Shown here in pieces: positions 14,574-22,647 of a stretch of 26,219 bases of DNA. The stretch spans positions 1 to 26,219 of the forward strand of contig JBBKXA010000044.1 of the NCBI GenBank assembly GCA_037969235.1, in the 5' to 3' direction. Origin of the DNA: TMED27 sp037969235 (lineage in GTDB: Bacteria; Pseudomonadota; Alphaproteobacteria; Micavibrionales; Micavibrionaceae). Each line of letters begins with the position of its first letter. The stretch's first letter is position 1. The notes beneath the pieces were generated by a model, which saw nothing but the letters and a program-made list of their open reading frames with translations, made no database searches and had not been told where the DNA came from. Position numbers and translations under genes: made by a program.

Positions 14574-16855
14574 GCGGCTTCTCCTGTTCGGCTATTGAGT
14601 TGAGGTAGAATGACATCGCGCGCGCCACATACAGATGAACCATCATCTTTTAGCGCCACGATAGTGTCAGCGAGTTTCATGTAATCTTCGCGATAGGTGC
14701 AAAGCAATATTGTCCGCTTGCCGCGTGCCCGTGCAATATAGGATTTCAAATTTAAGCCCGTTTTGCCTGATAAAAGACTATTGGACAGATCATCAATCAA
14801 CATGATATTGGATGGATGAATATAAGCCCGCGCAAGTGATAGGCGCGAAGCTAGCGAGTTTGTAATGACGATTTTTTCATGAGCGCCGATAATGGTATTT
14901 AATCCATCTTTGAGGGCTTGCACATCCTCCCACGCGTTAGCCAATTCCAATGCTTTTATAATTTCGTCCTGATCGGCCATCAAATTGGCAAGGCGAAGAT
15001 TTTCGAGCACACTACCATCAAAAAAGTGCGGAGCCTTTGGTACATAAGCAATTTTACGACGAAGATCGGGCGTATCCAATTGGCGAATATCAAATCCATC
15101 AATCATAATTTGCCCTGTATTGGCGCGATGCATGGATTTAACCAACTTCAAAATTGTACTTTTTCCTGTACCGCCACCGCCAGTGATTGCGACCACATCC
15201 CCCGCATCAGCATTAAAAGAAAGATCTTTAAACACTAAATCGGAATCCTCTTCATATTGAAACGATACGTTTTGAAATGATATTTTGCCTTTGATTTGTG
15301 TGAGGCGAGATGTACTTTTAGCTTCTTGCGCTTCGGTATCAATATCCATCAAATCATTCACTTGACGAATGCTGTTACGCAACTGTTCCAAACGCGGCAC
15401 CATGGTGCATAGTGAATAAAACGGCGTGACAACGCGCCACACCAAAATCATCGTGGCAACCAAAGCTCCGCTACTTATAGCGCCAGCCCAGATCATATGC
15501 ACGCCAAACCCAATAGTCGCAACGGCGGCAATAATATTCAAGCTATGTGCAACAGTTTCCGCCACAACACCCAACCAACCTAGGTGAAAATGCGCCATCA
15601 TTTCACGCCCCGAAAGATGCCGAAATTTTTCCTGCCATTTGGCGTTCAAGCCATGACCGCGAATACATTCCAGCTTTTCAAAAGTCTCAATCGAAAATTG
15701 CTGACGCGCTGAACTGGTCTTTGCGGCCAAACGTATAGCGACTTTGACGCGGCTGCGAATGTAGGCAAATAACGCTATATATCCCAAGATCATGAACAAA
15801 GGCACAAACACCAATGGCCCTGCGATCAAGGCAATTGCGGCGATTGAAATCACCACAAATGGGGTTTCCAATAACGATAAAAACACTGAACCACTAAAGA
15901 AATCGCGTACGGATTCAAAAGTTTTTATTCGTGCAATCTGTGCGGCAACGCTGGCTTTTTCGATCAAATCTGGCGTCAAAGAAATAAGATGCGCAAAAAT
16001 TCTATTGCCAACAATATTATCAAGCCGCCCCGCAAGCCAAGATAAGCCGCGAGATCGAATGCGCCTTAATTGCCATTCAAATCCAATGGCTATAAACGCG
16101 CCTAAACTCAACATGGGCAAAGTACCGATTGAGCCAGCCGCAATCACACGATCATAGACCAGCATAATAAAAAGAGGTGTCGCCAACGCAATGATATTAA
16201 GAATAAATCCCGCCACCAAAACTTGCGCAAATGTCCCCTTAAAGCGACCCAGCAGGGCACGAAACCAAGTATGACCACTCCCTGCGCGCATGAATTTTGA
16301 CGTAGCTGGACGATTTTCATCAAAGTTTTGAAAAAACCAAACTTTACCATTTGTGTTTCTCTCAGGCGGGGTAAGCGAAATGGTTTTGGAGCGAGGGTTG
16401 TAATATTGCAACGCCCCGTCCGAATCCTTCCCCAACACAATATATGCCAAGCCTTTGCTAGGTATAAAAATCCCTGGTAATAAGCGCGTATCAATATCTT
16501 TGACACTGCACTCTGCTGGACGTGCGAAATAGCCCAGATTCGCCATGGTATTAAGCACATCGCATTCATCAAGCGCTTTATCACCGTGGGGCAGGGCTTC
16601 GAGTATCTTTTCTGTTTTGCAATGAGGGTTAATCGTTAAAATTATCGCACACAGGCATACTTCCCACACACCATCTGCATGAAAATGCGTGCGTCCCGTT
16701 TCGGCTATCCGCGCTAACATATCAATAATCGGCTGATTGTCGATATAGCGTTCCATGGAACCACGTTTGTTTTGACGAGCAAATCGCTTGTGTCCCTTCT
16801 TCGCAACATTATGATGGGGGGTATCTTCACGAGGTAAGATTGCTAAATTGCTCAT
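14570..16855 (-). CDS. Type I secretion ABC protein with C39-like domain and degenerate ATPase motifs
   Basis: This 761-aa LapB/HlyB-type exporter subunit has an N-terminal C39-peptidase-like domain (about 40-180). The catalytic Cys and His are not visible there, and the Asp of the usual DP motif reads NP (YYNP at 151-154). It is therefore probably a substrate-docking domain. An exporter membrane domain (about 205-480) and an ATPase domain (about 525-745) follow. Walker A is intact (GGGGTGKS, 559-566). Other motifs deviate: the Q-loop has Lys607 (VPKAP), the signature position reads ITNSL (664-668), Walker B ends Asp688-Asp689 instead of Asp-Glu, and the switch His is Tyr721. AAGGAG lies 8 bases before the ATG, and the gene overlaps the previous one by 4 bases (ATGA). 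It probably pairs with the 576-aa ABC protein. Confidence 0.94.
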   Translation of the reverse strand: MSNLAILPREDTPHHNVAKKGHKRFARQNKRGSMERYIDNQPIIDMLARIAETGRTHFHADGVWEVCLCAIILTINPHCKTEKILEALPHGDKALDECDVLNTMANLGYFARPAECSVKDIDTRLLPGIFIPSKGLAYIVLGKDSDGALQYYNPRSKTISLTPPERNTNGKVWFFQNFDENRPATSKFMRAGSGHTWFRALLGRFKGTFAQVLVAGFILNIIALATPLFIMLVYDRVIAAGSIGTLPMLSLGAFIAIGFEWQLRRIRSRGLSWLAGRLDNIVGNRIFAHLISLTPDLIEKASVAAQIARIKTFESVRDFFSGSVFLSLLETPFVVISIAAIALIAGPLVFVPLFMILGYIALFAYIRSRVKVAIRLAAKTSSARQQFSIETFEKLECIRGHGLNAKWQEKFRHLSGREMMAHFHLGWLGVVAETVAHSLNIIAAVATIGFGVHMIWAGAISSGALVATMILVWRVVTPFYSLCTMVPRLEQLRNSIRQVNDLMDIDTEAQEAKSTSRLTQIKGKISFQNVSFQYEEDSDLVFKDLSFNADAGDVVAITGGGGTGKSTILKLVKSMHRANTGQIMIDGFDIRQLDTPDLRRKIAYVPKAPHFFDGSVLENLRLANLMADQDEIIKALELANAWEDVQALKDGLNTIIGAHEKIVITNSLASRLSLARAYIHPSNIMLIDDLSNSLLSGKTGLNLKSYIARARGKRTILLCTYREDYMKLADTIVALKDDGSSVCGARDVILPQLNSRTGEAA

Positions 16856-18582
16856 AGCCTAAGCTCCTTATATGGTCTAACCGATTTTGCGCTACTATGG
16901 GCGGCGTTTTCTACTAACCGTCCGTCATGCAAAACAAAATGCCGCTGCATTAAGCTTCGAATATTCAAATCATCCGTAACAACGATCATCGAAGCTTTCC
17001 CGCGAATTTGTGCAAATAAATTATACAGTGCGGCATAGCCGTCTTTGTCTAATGTGCGATCAGCATTATCAAACAACACAAGGCGTGGTTTTTGTGCAAG
17101 CGCGCGAACGAAAGCGATGCGCTGCTTTAATCCAGGTGAGATGCTGTCAGTGTTGTTGCCATTTAAAAACGTATCAAAGCCTGCGGGCAGCTGTGCGATG
17201 TCCCTATCAACATTGAGATATGTCGCAATTTCCCGCGCCTGCGCCTCGGATGTCTGACCAAAGCATGTCATGTTGTCGCGAATTGTCCCGCGAAAAATAA
17301 GAGTTTGACTGCGGATATTGCCGACATGGCGTACCAAATCCTGCGGTGCATAAGCCGCGATAGGCTCACCGTCAATCAAAATTTCTCCCGAACTCGCGGG
17401 ATATAAGCCGCCAATGAGGTTAAGCAAAACAGTTTTACCAGCACCATGCGCGCCGGAAATTAAAATGCTTTGCCCTCGTGAAATTTCCAAATTGATATTT
17501 TTAAGCAATGGTGTATTCGCCCCTTCGAATTGAAAGGAAACATTTTTCAATTCTAAATGACCTTGCGATGTTTCTGCCTGATGCAACTTATCATTAGCGC
17601 TGCCCGTAATATATTGCGGCGTAGCAAATAGAGAATCCAAATTTTCTTTGGCCAACGTGTAATCCTGATAACGCGCCCATAACGCAAGCCCTTTTTGCAC
17701 AGGTTGCATCATCCGCCCTGATAATAATAAGGTCGCAATCAATCCCCCTGTCGTTAGCATCCCATGCAAGACAAACCAAGCTCCCGCGCTAATGACGCTA
17801 GCGACCATAAGATGGGAGAAAATAGCGGCGATATTAAATGTATTGGCTGTTTCCTGTGTAACCTTAAAATTGCACTGCGTAGAATCTTCCTCTAATTGTT
17901 CATAGCGGCGCTGAAATAACTTCTCCAACGCAAACGATTTTAAAGTATGGACGCCTTCTAAGGCTTCAATGAGAAAATCAAAACGTGAATCATCGCTGTT
18001 TTCACGGTTTTTTAAAGCCGCACGCAAACGATAACCCCGCCAAAATGAAACCAAAGTAAACGCCCCCAAAATAAAAGCCGGCACAACCGCAAGCGCGTGT
18101 GAGATATATATGATTAGCCCCAAAAATAAGGGCACAAACATCAATTCGGTAATGACCGTGAGCGAATAGCCATTGTGAAAATCTCGCAATTTCCCTACGG
18201 CCGCCATACGATGCATATGTTTGCCGATCCCATAACTTCCAAGTCGACACAGATCAGCATTTAATACGCGATCCATCGCCATACACGCCATGCGATGCTC
18301 ATAGGCCGCACCGCTACGGGCGATCACAAAGGCGCGGCATAATCGTAGAATCGCCTCTAACCCCAGCGCGAGACACACGCCGATCACGAGAACCGGAAGC
18401 GTGCCCGAGCCGGGGTTTGGGAGAATACGATCATAAACTTGAAGCGTCATAATTGGCAAAGCGAGCGAGAGAACGTTAATCGCAAGCGTAGAGATTAAAA
18501 GGCTCCCAACATTTTGACGAAATCCCTTAGGCTTCAGCGACGGTTTGCGAGTTGTGTCCAACATATGTGTGTGATTAGCCAA
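16852..18582 (-). CDS. Type I secretion ABC protein (PrtD-like) with degenerate ATPase motifs
   Basis: This 576-aa protein has an exporter membrane domain (about 25-310) and an ATPase domain (about 342-560), with no C39-like domain. That is the PrtD/HasD layout and length. Walker A is intact (GAHGAGKT, 377-384). The remaining motifs deviate: Ser425 stands at the expected Q-loop Gln, the signature reads ISPGL (481-485), Walker B ends Asp505-Asn506 where the catalytic Glu should be, and Asp537 replaces the switch His. The TTG start at 18582 is preferred because a perfect AGGAGG stands 5 bases before it; the next ATG (18564) is 23 bases away. It overlaps the 860-aa gene by 8 bases and the next ABC gene by 4, so translational coupling is likely. 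Two adjacent ABC subunits in one secretion operon point to a heterodimer (inference). Confidence 0.93.
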   Translation of the reverse strand: MANHTHMLDTTRKPSLKPKGFRQNVGSLLISTLAINVLSLALPIMTLQVYDRILPNPGSGTLPVLVIGVCLALGLEAILRLCRAFVIARSGAAYEHRMACMAMDRVLNADLCRLGSYGIGKHMHRMAAVGKLRDFHNGYSLTVITELMFVPLFLGLIIYISHALAVVPAFILGAFTLVSFWRGYRLRAALKNRENSDDSRFDFLIEALEGVHTLKSFALEKLFQRRYEQLEEDSTQCNFKVTQETANTFNIAAIFSHLMVASVISAGAWFVLHGMLTTGGLIATLLLSGRMMQPVQKGLALWARYQDYTLAKENLDSLFATPQYITGSANDKLHQAETSQGHLELKNVSFQFEGANTPLLKNINLEISRGQSILISGAHGAGKTVLLNLIGGLYPASSGEILIDGEPIAAYAPQDLVRHVGNIRSQTLIFRGTIRDNMTCFGQTSEAQAREIATYLNVDRDIAQLPAGFDTFLNGNNTDSISPGLKQRIAFVRALAQKPRLVLFDNADRTLDKDGYAALYNLFAQIRGKASMIVVTDDLNIRSLMQRHFVLHDGRLVENAAHSSAKSVRPYKELRL

Positions 18583-21157
18583 AGAGTCCTCCTAAAATAC
18601 CCGTATTTAAATCGAGATCATTATTTAAAACGCCTAGTCCTTCAGCCACTGTGCTACAGGGGTCGGGGAGGCAATCATTCATCCCGCTCACACCGTCAAC
18701 CAGATCACCGAATAAGCCGCCAGCATCGGAGATAAGGTTTTCCGTCCACTCACCTCCCAAATCCGTATCGGGGGTGCCCAAAAGATCATTATTATCACCC
18801 GCCAATAAATCAATAGCGGCTTCTAACTCAGCTTGAATGTCGCCTGTAAAATATTCAGCAGGATCAATCGGCAAATCTCCAAGTGCATCAAGATCCGCCA
18901 GATCATTTCCAAAAATATTTGTATCAACATTGGCCAGCAAATCATTGTCACTGCTTGAGTTTTCATCAATGAGCGGTACGATATGCTCAGCAACATCGCT
19001 CAATGCATCACCAACTTCACTGAGTAAACTATCTTCTCCGCTCCCGCCTGCGGCATCATTGACAAGCGGGTCGGCAATATCACCAAAAACATTTATGGCG
19101 CTGTCGATATCGAGATCAATATCACCAACCACTGCTTCCAAAGGATCAAGCTCAATATCTAAATCCGCCTGCACCAGATCATGCCCAACCAGATCAATAT
19201 CGGGGGTAAGCGTAATATCACTATCCCCATTCGTATTGTCGGTTTCGCTGTCGCCAAAAATATCCTGATCGCCGATCACGCTTATATCAATGTCGCCGAC
19301 AACATCTTCTACGACATCCAAAACCACATCGATGGGCAAATCCACCAGCGGCGAATCCAAAATATCGACACCCGTATCAAGCGTTAAATCGCTGTCGGTT
19401 CCGCCTAAATTATCACTTCCGCTGCCGATAATGTCGCTGACAACATCTTCCAAAACATCCCCCACAGCCGCAAGAGGTGTATTTTGTAAGGTGCCACCAT
19501 CAGCGCCATCAATTAACGCATCGGCGGCATCGCCCAATACATCAATCGCCGCGTCAATATCCAAATCAATATCGCCAACCACGGCTTCGATAGGGTCTAG
19601 GATAATCTCAGGATTGCCGCTAATTAGGTCATTATCAACCAAATCAATATCAGGCGTAAGGGTCAAATCGCTATCGCCGTTGGCATTGTCCGTATTGGCA
19701 GGGTTGAGCAAATTCAAAGCGCCATCAATATTCAAATCAATATCACCAATAAGATCCTCAACTGGGTCAAGAATGATGTCTATAGGTGCATTGGGCAACG
19801 CTCCATTCAATAGGTCAAGATTGGCAACAAGATCCCCATCCGCATGATCATCGCCGCCACCTGGTAAATTTAAAAGATCATCAAGCGCGTCATGAACCGT
19901 GTCCGTCACAATATCCACGATATTGTCCAAATCACCAAGATTATCGGTTAAATCGCCCAAGTCGCCCAAGTCGCCCAAGTCACCTAAATGATCCGTTGTG
20001 GCATCAAGAATCGTTTCTAACTTTTGTGTAACCTCTTCCAAAATAACTAGCTTAGGCGCAATGATGGTATTAATGGCAATTTCAGTAACAGCCTCAACGA
20101 TTTGATTAAGCGTAAGTGTATTTACGCCCGCATCAATATGCGTTTGAAACAAATTATTGATCGGCACGGTGATGGTTGTGGTTGCTAAATTAATCACATT
20201 TAAATCGACAATCAAAGTCGGCGCATTTCCAAGAATATTTGTTATGTGGTCACCCGTATTGGTGATGTTAATTAAAACATTGCTGATGTTTTGGCTAAGA
20301 TCAGTCGTGATGTTGTTAATGACATTGCTCACATCACCCAAATCAATTAGATTTGTCACATCAATATTGACGACGCTATCAATCAAAATATTTGTCGTGT
20401 TTGTCACATTTTGCGTTAAATTGGTCAGCGTATCGCCCAGATCAATGAAAATATTTTCAATGCTTTGCGTCAGATCACCAAGATCAATATTAAGCGTGTT
20501 GTTGCTTAAAAAATTATAAATGAATGTATCATCGCCGCTATGATGTCCGTCATGCCCATCTTCTCCGTCATTGCCATCTTGCGGTGGGGGAATATCCGGA
20601 GTTTCACCTGCTGCCCCATTTGTTCCATTATTCCCATTTTGTCCATTTAACGGATTATTAAGCGCTAACCCAGATGTAGAAGAGCTGAATGATCCCACAT
20701 CAGAGGATAAAGTAGATGCGCTCACCGAACCCACGGTTGCGGAGGTAAAATTCCCAACACCCGACGCGTTGTTGCCCTGTTGGGCGGCATCATGCGCAGC
20801 ATCCAAAGGGCGGTCTGTATCAAAAGAAAAACCCCGTGATGATGATTGATCATAAAGATTTTTTTGATCAAAGCCTTCTGCTAGCCCTAAGGCTTTACCT
20901 TGGCCGAAATTACTAAACGCCATGGCGTTATTCGATCCATCAACAAAAGTAAATCCGTCATTGGTTTTCAAATTGTTATTGCTCAACGACGCTTGCAAGC
21001 TGGCATAGGCCATGTTGCCAGATCCAAAAACGCTTTCGGTAACGCCATCGAGATCCTCCGCCGAATATTGGTCGGCATCTAGCTTACTCAATGGAACAAT
21101 CAAAATGCCATCATCGGATAAAGTAAGGTTTTTTGAAGTCAGATCGGTTGGTAGCAT
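18575..21157 (-). CDS. Acidic repetitive protein, presumed type I secretion substrate
   Basis: This 860-aa first gene of the operon has a mixed N-terminal region (1-165), an Asn/Gly linker and GNDGEDGHDGHH (195-206). A long Ile/Asn/Thr/Leu-rich region (about 210-390) carries recurring IDLGD and NITN motifs suggestive of a beta-solenoid. Four LGD triplets follow (391-402). Then come about 2.3 copies of a 150-residue Asp-rich repeat (about 440-800), with cores such as VVGDIDLDID. The tail carries Cys829 and Cys834 and ends ILGGLFG. After Arg116 the only basic residues are Lys369 and Lys379; the last 481 residues contain no Lys or Arg. No Sec signal and no RTX nonapeptides are seen. Its position ahead of two ABC genes and an HlyD adaptor supports secretion as an adhesin or matrix-like protein; that role is inference. 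AGGGGA lies 8 bases before the ATG. Confidence 0.88.
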   Translation of the reverse strand: MLPTDLTSKNLTLSDDGILIVPLSKLDADQYSAEDLDGVTESVFGSGNMAYASLQASLSNNNLKTNDGFTFVDGSNNAMAFSNFGQGKALGLAEGFDQKNLYDQSSSRGFSFDTDRPLDAAHDAAQQGNNASGVGNFTSATVGSVSASTLSSDVGSFSSSTSGLALNNPLNGQNGNNGTNGAAGETPDIPPPQDGNDGEDGHDGHHSGDDTFIYNFLSNNTLNIDLGDLTQSIENIFIDLGDTLTNLTQNVTNTTNILIDSVVNIDVTNLIDLGDVSNVINNITTDLSQNISNVLINITNTGDHITNILGNAPTLIVDLNVINLATTTITVPINNLFQTHIDAGVNTLTLNQIVEAVTEIAINTIIAPKLVILEEVTQKLETILDATTDHLGDLGDLGDLGDLTDNLGDLDNIVDIVTDTVHDALDDLLNLPGGGDDHADGDLVANLDLLNGALPNAPIDIILDPVEDLIGDIDLNIDGALNLLNPANTDNANGDSDLTLTPDIDLVDNDLISGNPEIILDPIEAVVGDIDLDIDAAIDVLGDAADALIDGADGGTLQNTPLAAVGDVLEDVVSDIIGSGSDNLGGTDSDLTLDTGVDILDSPLVDLPIDVVLDVVEDVVGDIDISVIGDQDIFGDSETDNTNGDSDITLTPDIDLVGHDLVQADLDIELDPLEAVVGDIDLDIDSAINVFGDIADPLVNDAAGGSGEDSLLSEVGDALSDVAEHIVPLIDENSSSDNDLLANVDTNIFGNDLADLDALGDLPIDPAEYFTGDIQAELEAAIDLLAGDNNDLLGTPDTDLGGEWTENLISDAGGLFGDLVDGVSGMNDCLPDPCSTVAEGLGVLNNDLDLNTGILGGLFG
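18588..18593 (-). promoter_or_regulatory. Perfect AGGAGG ribosome site deciding a TTG start
   Basis: AGGAGG on the minus strand lies 5 bases before TTG at 18582, inside the last codons of the 860-aa gene. It supports TTG initiation of the 576-aa ABC protein. A TTG start could moderate transporter output relative to its strong ribosome site. Confidence 0.75.
18758..19840 (-). repeat. Long in-frame repeat of about 450 bp (2.3 copies)
   Basis: The segment encodes residues 440-800 of the acidic protein. Residues 493-555 and 643-705 align over their full length at an offset of exactly 150 residues (450 bases); PID motifs at 458, 608 and 763 mark the copies. A shorter GDIDLDID core recurs twice per copy. 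This indicates internal duplication with subsequent divergence. Confidence 0.8.
19952..19987 (-). repeat. 9-bp tandem repeats encoding LGD
   Basis: Four consecutive 9-base units encode LGD (residues 391-402 of the acidic protein). Three units at the lower-coordinate end are nearly identical in DNA (gcccaagtc on the plus strand). This is a short in-frame microsatellite that could change length by slippage. Confidence 0.8.
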
Positions 21158-21174
21158 GATATTCCCCTTTTAAA

Positions 21175-21203
21175 ACTATAAACGTTAAACCTCATGCTAT
21201 CAA
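21175..21203 (-). promoter_or_regulatory. Sigma70-like promoter of the secretion operon
   Basis: On the minus strand TTGATA (21198-21203) and TATAGT (21175-21180) are separated by exactly 17 bases, each close to consensus. The -10 lies about 17 bases before the ATG of the 860-aa gene, giving a short leader that includes the AGGGGA ribosome site. No TTAA-N7-TTAA box is present in this intergenic region. Confidence 0.55.
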
Positions 21204-21289
21204 TCATAAGTTGTGTAATGGTTAATTTTATATTCAATTATATCTTTGTTTTAATTATATAATACGACTGTATGCAGTTTTTTGTTTCT

Positions 21290-21318
21290 TTGGTAAAGCC
21301 TGTTAAAAATAGTACACT
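21290..21318 (+). promoter_or_regulatory. Possible promoter of the TolC-family gene
   Basis: TTGGTA (21290-21295) and TACACT (21313-21318) are 17 bases apart, four matches of six to each consensus hexamer, and about 35 bases ahead of the ATG. The surrounding 196-base divergent region is very AT-rich, so chance matches are easy. Confidence 0.35.
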
Positions 21319-21353
21319 CATAGTTGTGTAAGTTAATTTAATGCGGGGAAATT

Positions 21354-22628
21354 ATGCGTATATTTTTATTGTTATTAACGGTGTTATTTGTAAATACAGC
21401 CTATGCAGACGATCAGAAAAATTTTAATGCGATAGTGGATAATGCGCTTCAAAAGCATCCGTCATTTCATGCCGCTCAGGAAGAATTGAATGCGCGCCGC
21501 GAAGAAATGCCACAAGCAAAAAGCGGATGGCGCCCCAGCTTAAATGCAGAAACAGGAATTTTCACATCCCACGTAGACAGCAATAATTTTGGAAGCGGCG
21601 ATGGTGCAACCACAAAAGATATCACTTTAAATATTAATCAACCAATATGGCGCGGCGGAAGAACATTTTCCGAAGTTGATCAGGCGCGTTATTCTATTAT
21701 GGCGGGTGAGGCAGTTTTAGCCAAGGCAAGGCAAGATATAGTTTTGAATATCGCACGTGCAACAATCGGCGTTGTTCGTGCTCGTGAAACTTTGGCCTTA
21801 AGACAACGCAATGAAGATTTGTTTCGCAACGAATTAAACGCAGTCATCGAACGCGTGGAGATGGGTGATTTAACCATGACAGATGCGCGCCTTGCAAAAT
21901 TGCGGCAAACACGCGCTCGCACTTTGCGCCAAAATGCACAATCTCAAGTTAATAATGCTGAATCTAGTTTCAAAAATATTGCCTTTCAAAATGCACCAGC
22001 AAATCTGTCCTTGCCGCCAATATTGGCACTAAACCCGTCGCAAGATTTAACCCACCACCCTGAAATTCTAAACGCTCAGCATGAATATTTGTCAGCAAAA
22101 TATGGCCTGAAAGCTATTCGTCAGGAGCTTATGCCTCAGCTTTCTGCCTACGCCTCATTGAACCGCCAATGGGATCCCCAACCTGGTATTGTTGACAAAA
22201 GCGCGAGCGAAGTTATTGGACTTCGCGCGACTTTAGCACTTTATGAGGGCGGCGCAACGCGATCACGCATCCGTCAAGCAACCCATACGCATAAGCGGTT
22301 GGAATATATTGTGCAGGACGTAGAAAATAATTTGCGCACAGATATCGCACGATACAGCGAGGATATGAACGCCGCCCAAGAGCGTATGAATAACAGTCGC
22401 GAAGAAATCGACGCCGCGCATTTGGTGTTAGAGGGCATGCGAGCCGAAAGCATTATGGGACAACGCTCTCTTAAAAATGTTCTCGACGCGGAGCAGGATA
22501 CCATTGATGCGCAATTATCACTAATTAATGCTGAGGGCGATGCACGCTTGGCACACTATGAATTGGCGCAGGCATATGGCGCTTTAAACATACTTTTTTC
22601 ACCACACCAAACTAATTCAACGCCATAA
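21354..22628 (+). CDS. TolC-family outer-membrane channel of type I secretion
   Basis: This 424-aa protein begins with a clear Sec signal peptide (MRIFLLLLTVLFVNTAYA, cleavage after Ala18). The mature part has the alpha-helical outer-membrane efflux layout: two similar halves rich in Gln, Ala, Arg and Glu heptads with short beta segments. Recognisable stretches are the N-terminal HPSFHAAQEEL, LNINQPIWRGG, a VIGLRATLALYEGG segment in the second half, and a C-terminal YELAQAYGALNIL ending typical of the family. It would form the outer channel joined by the HlyD adaptor. It is transcribed away from the secretion operon across a 196-base gap, with GGGGA 5 bases before the ATG. It converges on the DUF2254 gene 19 bases after its stop; no terminator is visible there. 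Confidence 0.95.
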   Translation: MRIFLLLLTVLFVNTAYADDQKNFNAIVDNALQKHPSFHAAQEELNARREEMPQAKSGWRPSLNAETGIFTSHVDSNNFGSGDGATTKDITLNINQPIWRGGRTFSEVDQARYSIMAGEAVLAKARQDIVLNIARATIGVVRARETLALRQRNEDLFRNELNAVIERVEMGDLTMTDARLAKLRQTRARTLRQNAQSQVNNAESSFKNIAFQNAPANLSLPPILALNPSQDLTHHPEILNAQHEYLSAKYGLKAIRQELMPQLSAYASLNRQWDPQPGIVDKSASEVIGLRATLALYEGGATRSRIRQATHTHKRLEYIVQDVENNLRTDIARYSEDMNAAQERMNNSREEIDAAHLVLEGMRAESIMGQRSLKNVLDAEQDTIDAQLSLINAEGDARLAHYELAQAYGALNILFSPHQTNSTP

Positions 22629-22647
22629 CTGCATTATTGGATATGGT

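Noticed and set aside
19290..19847. A 185-codon plus-strand frame
   Set aside because: Antisense to the Asp-rich repeats of the 860-aa protein; the Ser/Thr/Ile/Pro composition follows from the opposite strand's GAT/ATT codons.
18575..21157. RTX toxin or RTX adhesin call for the 860-aa protein
   Set aside because: No GGxGxD nonapeptide repeats are visible; Asp-rich repeats have a different pattern and period.
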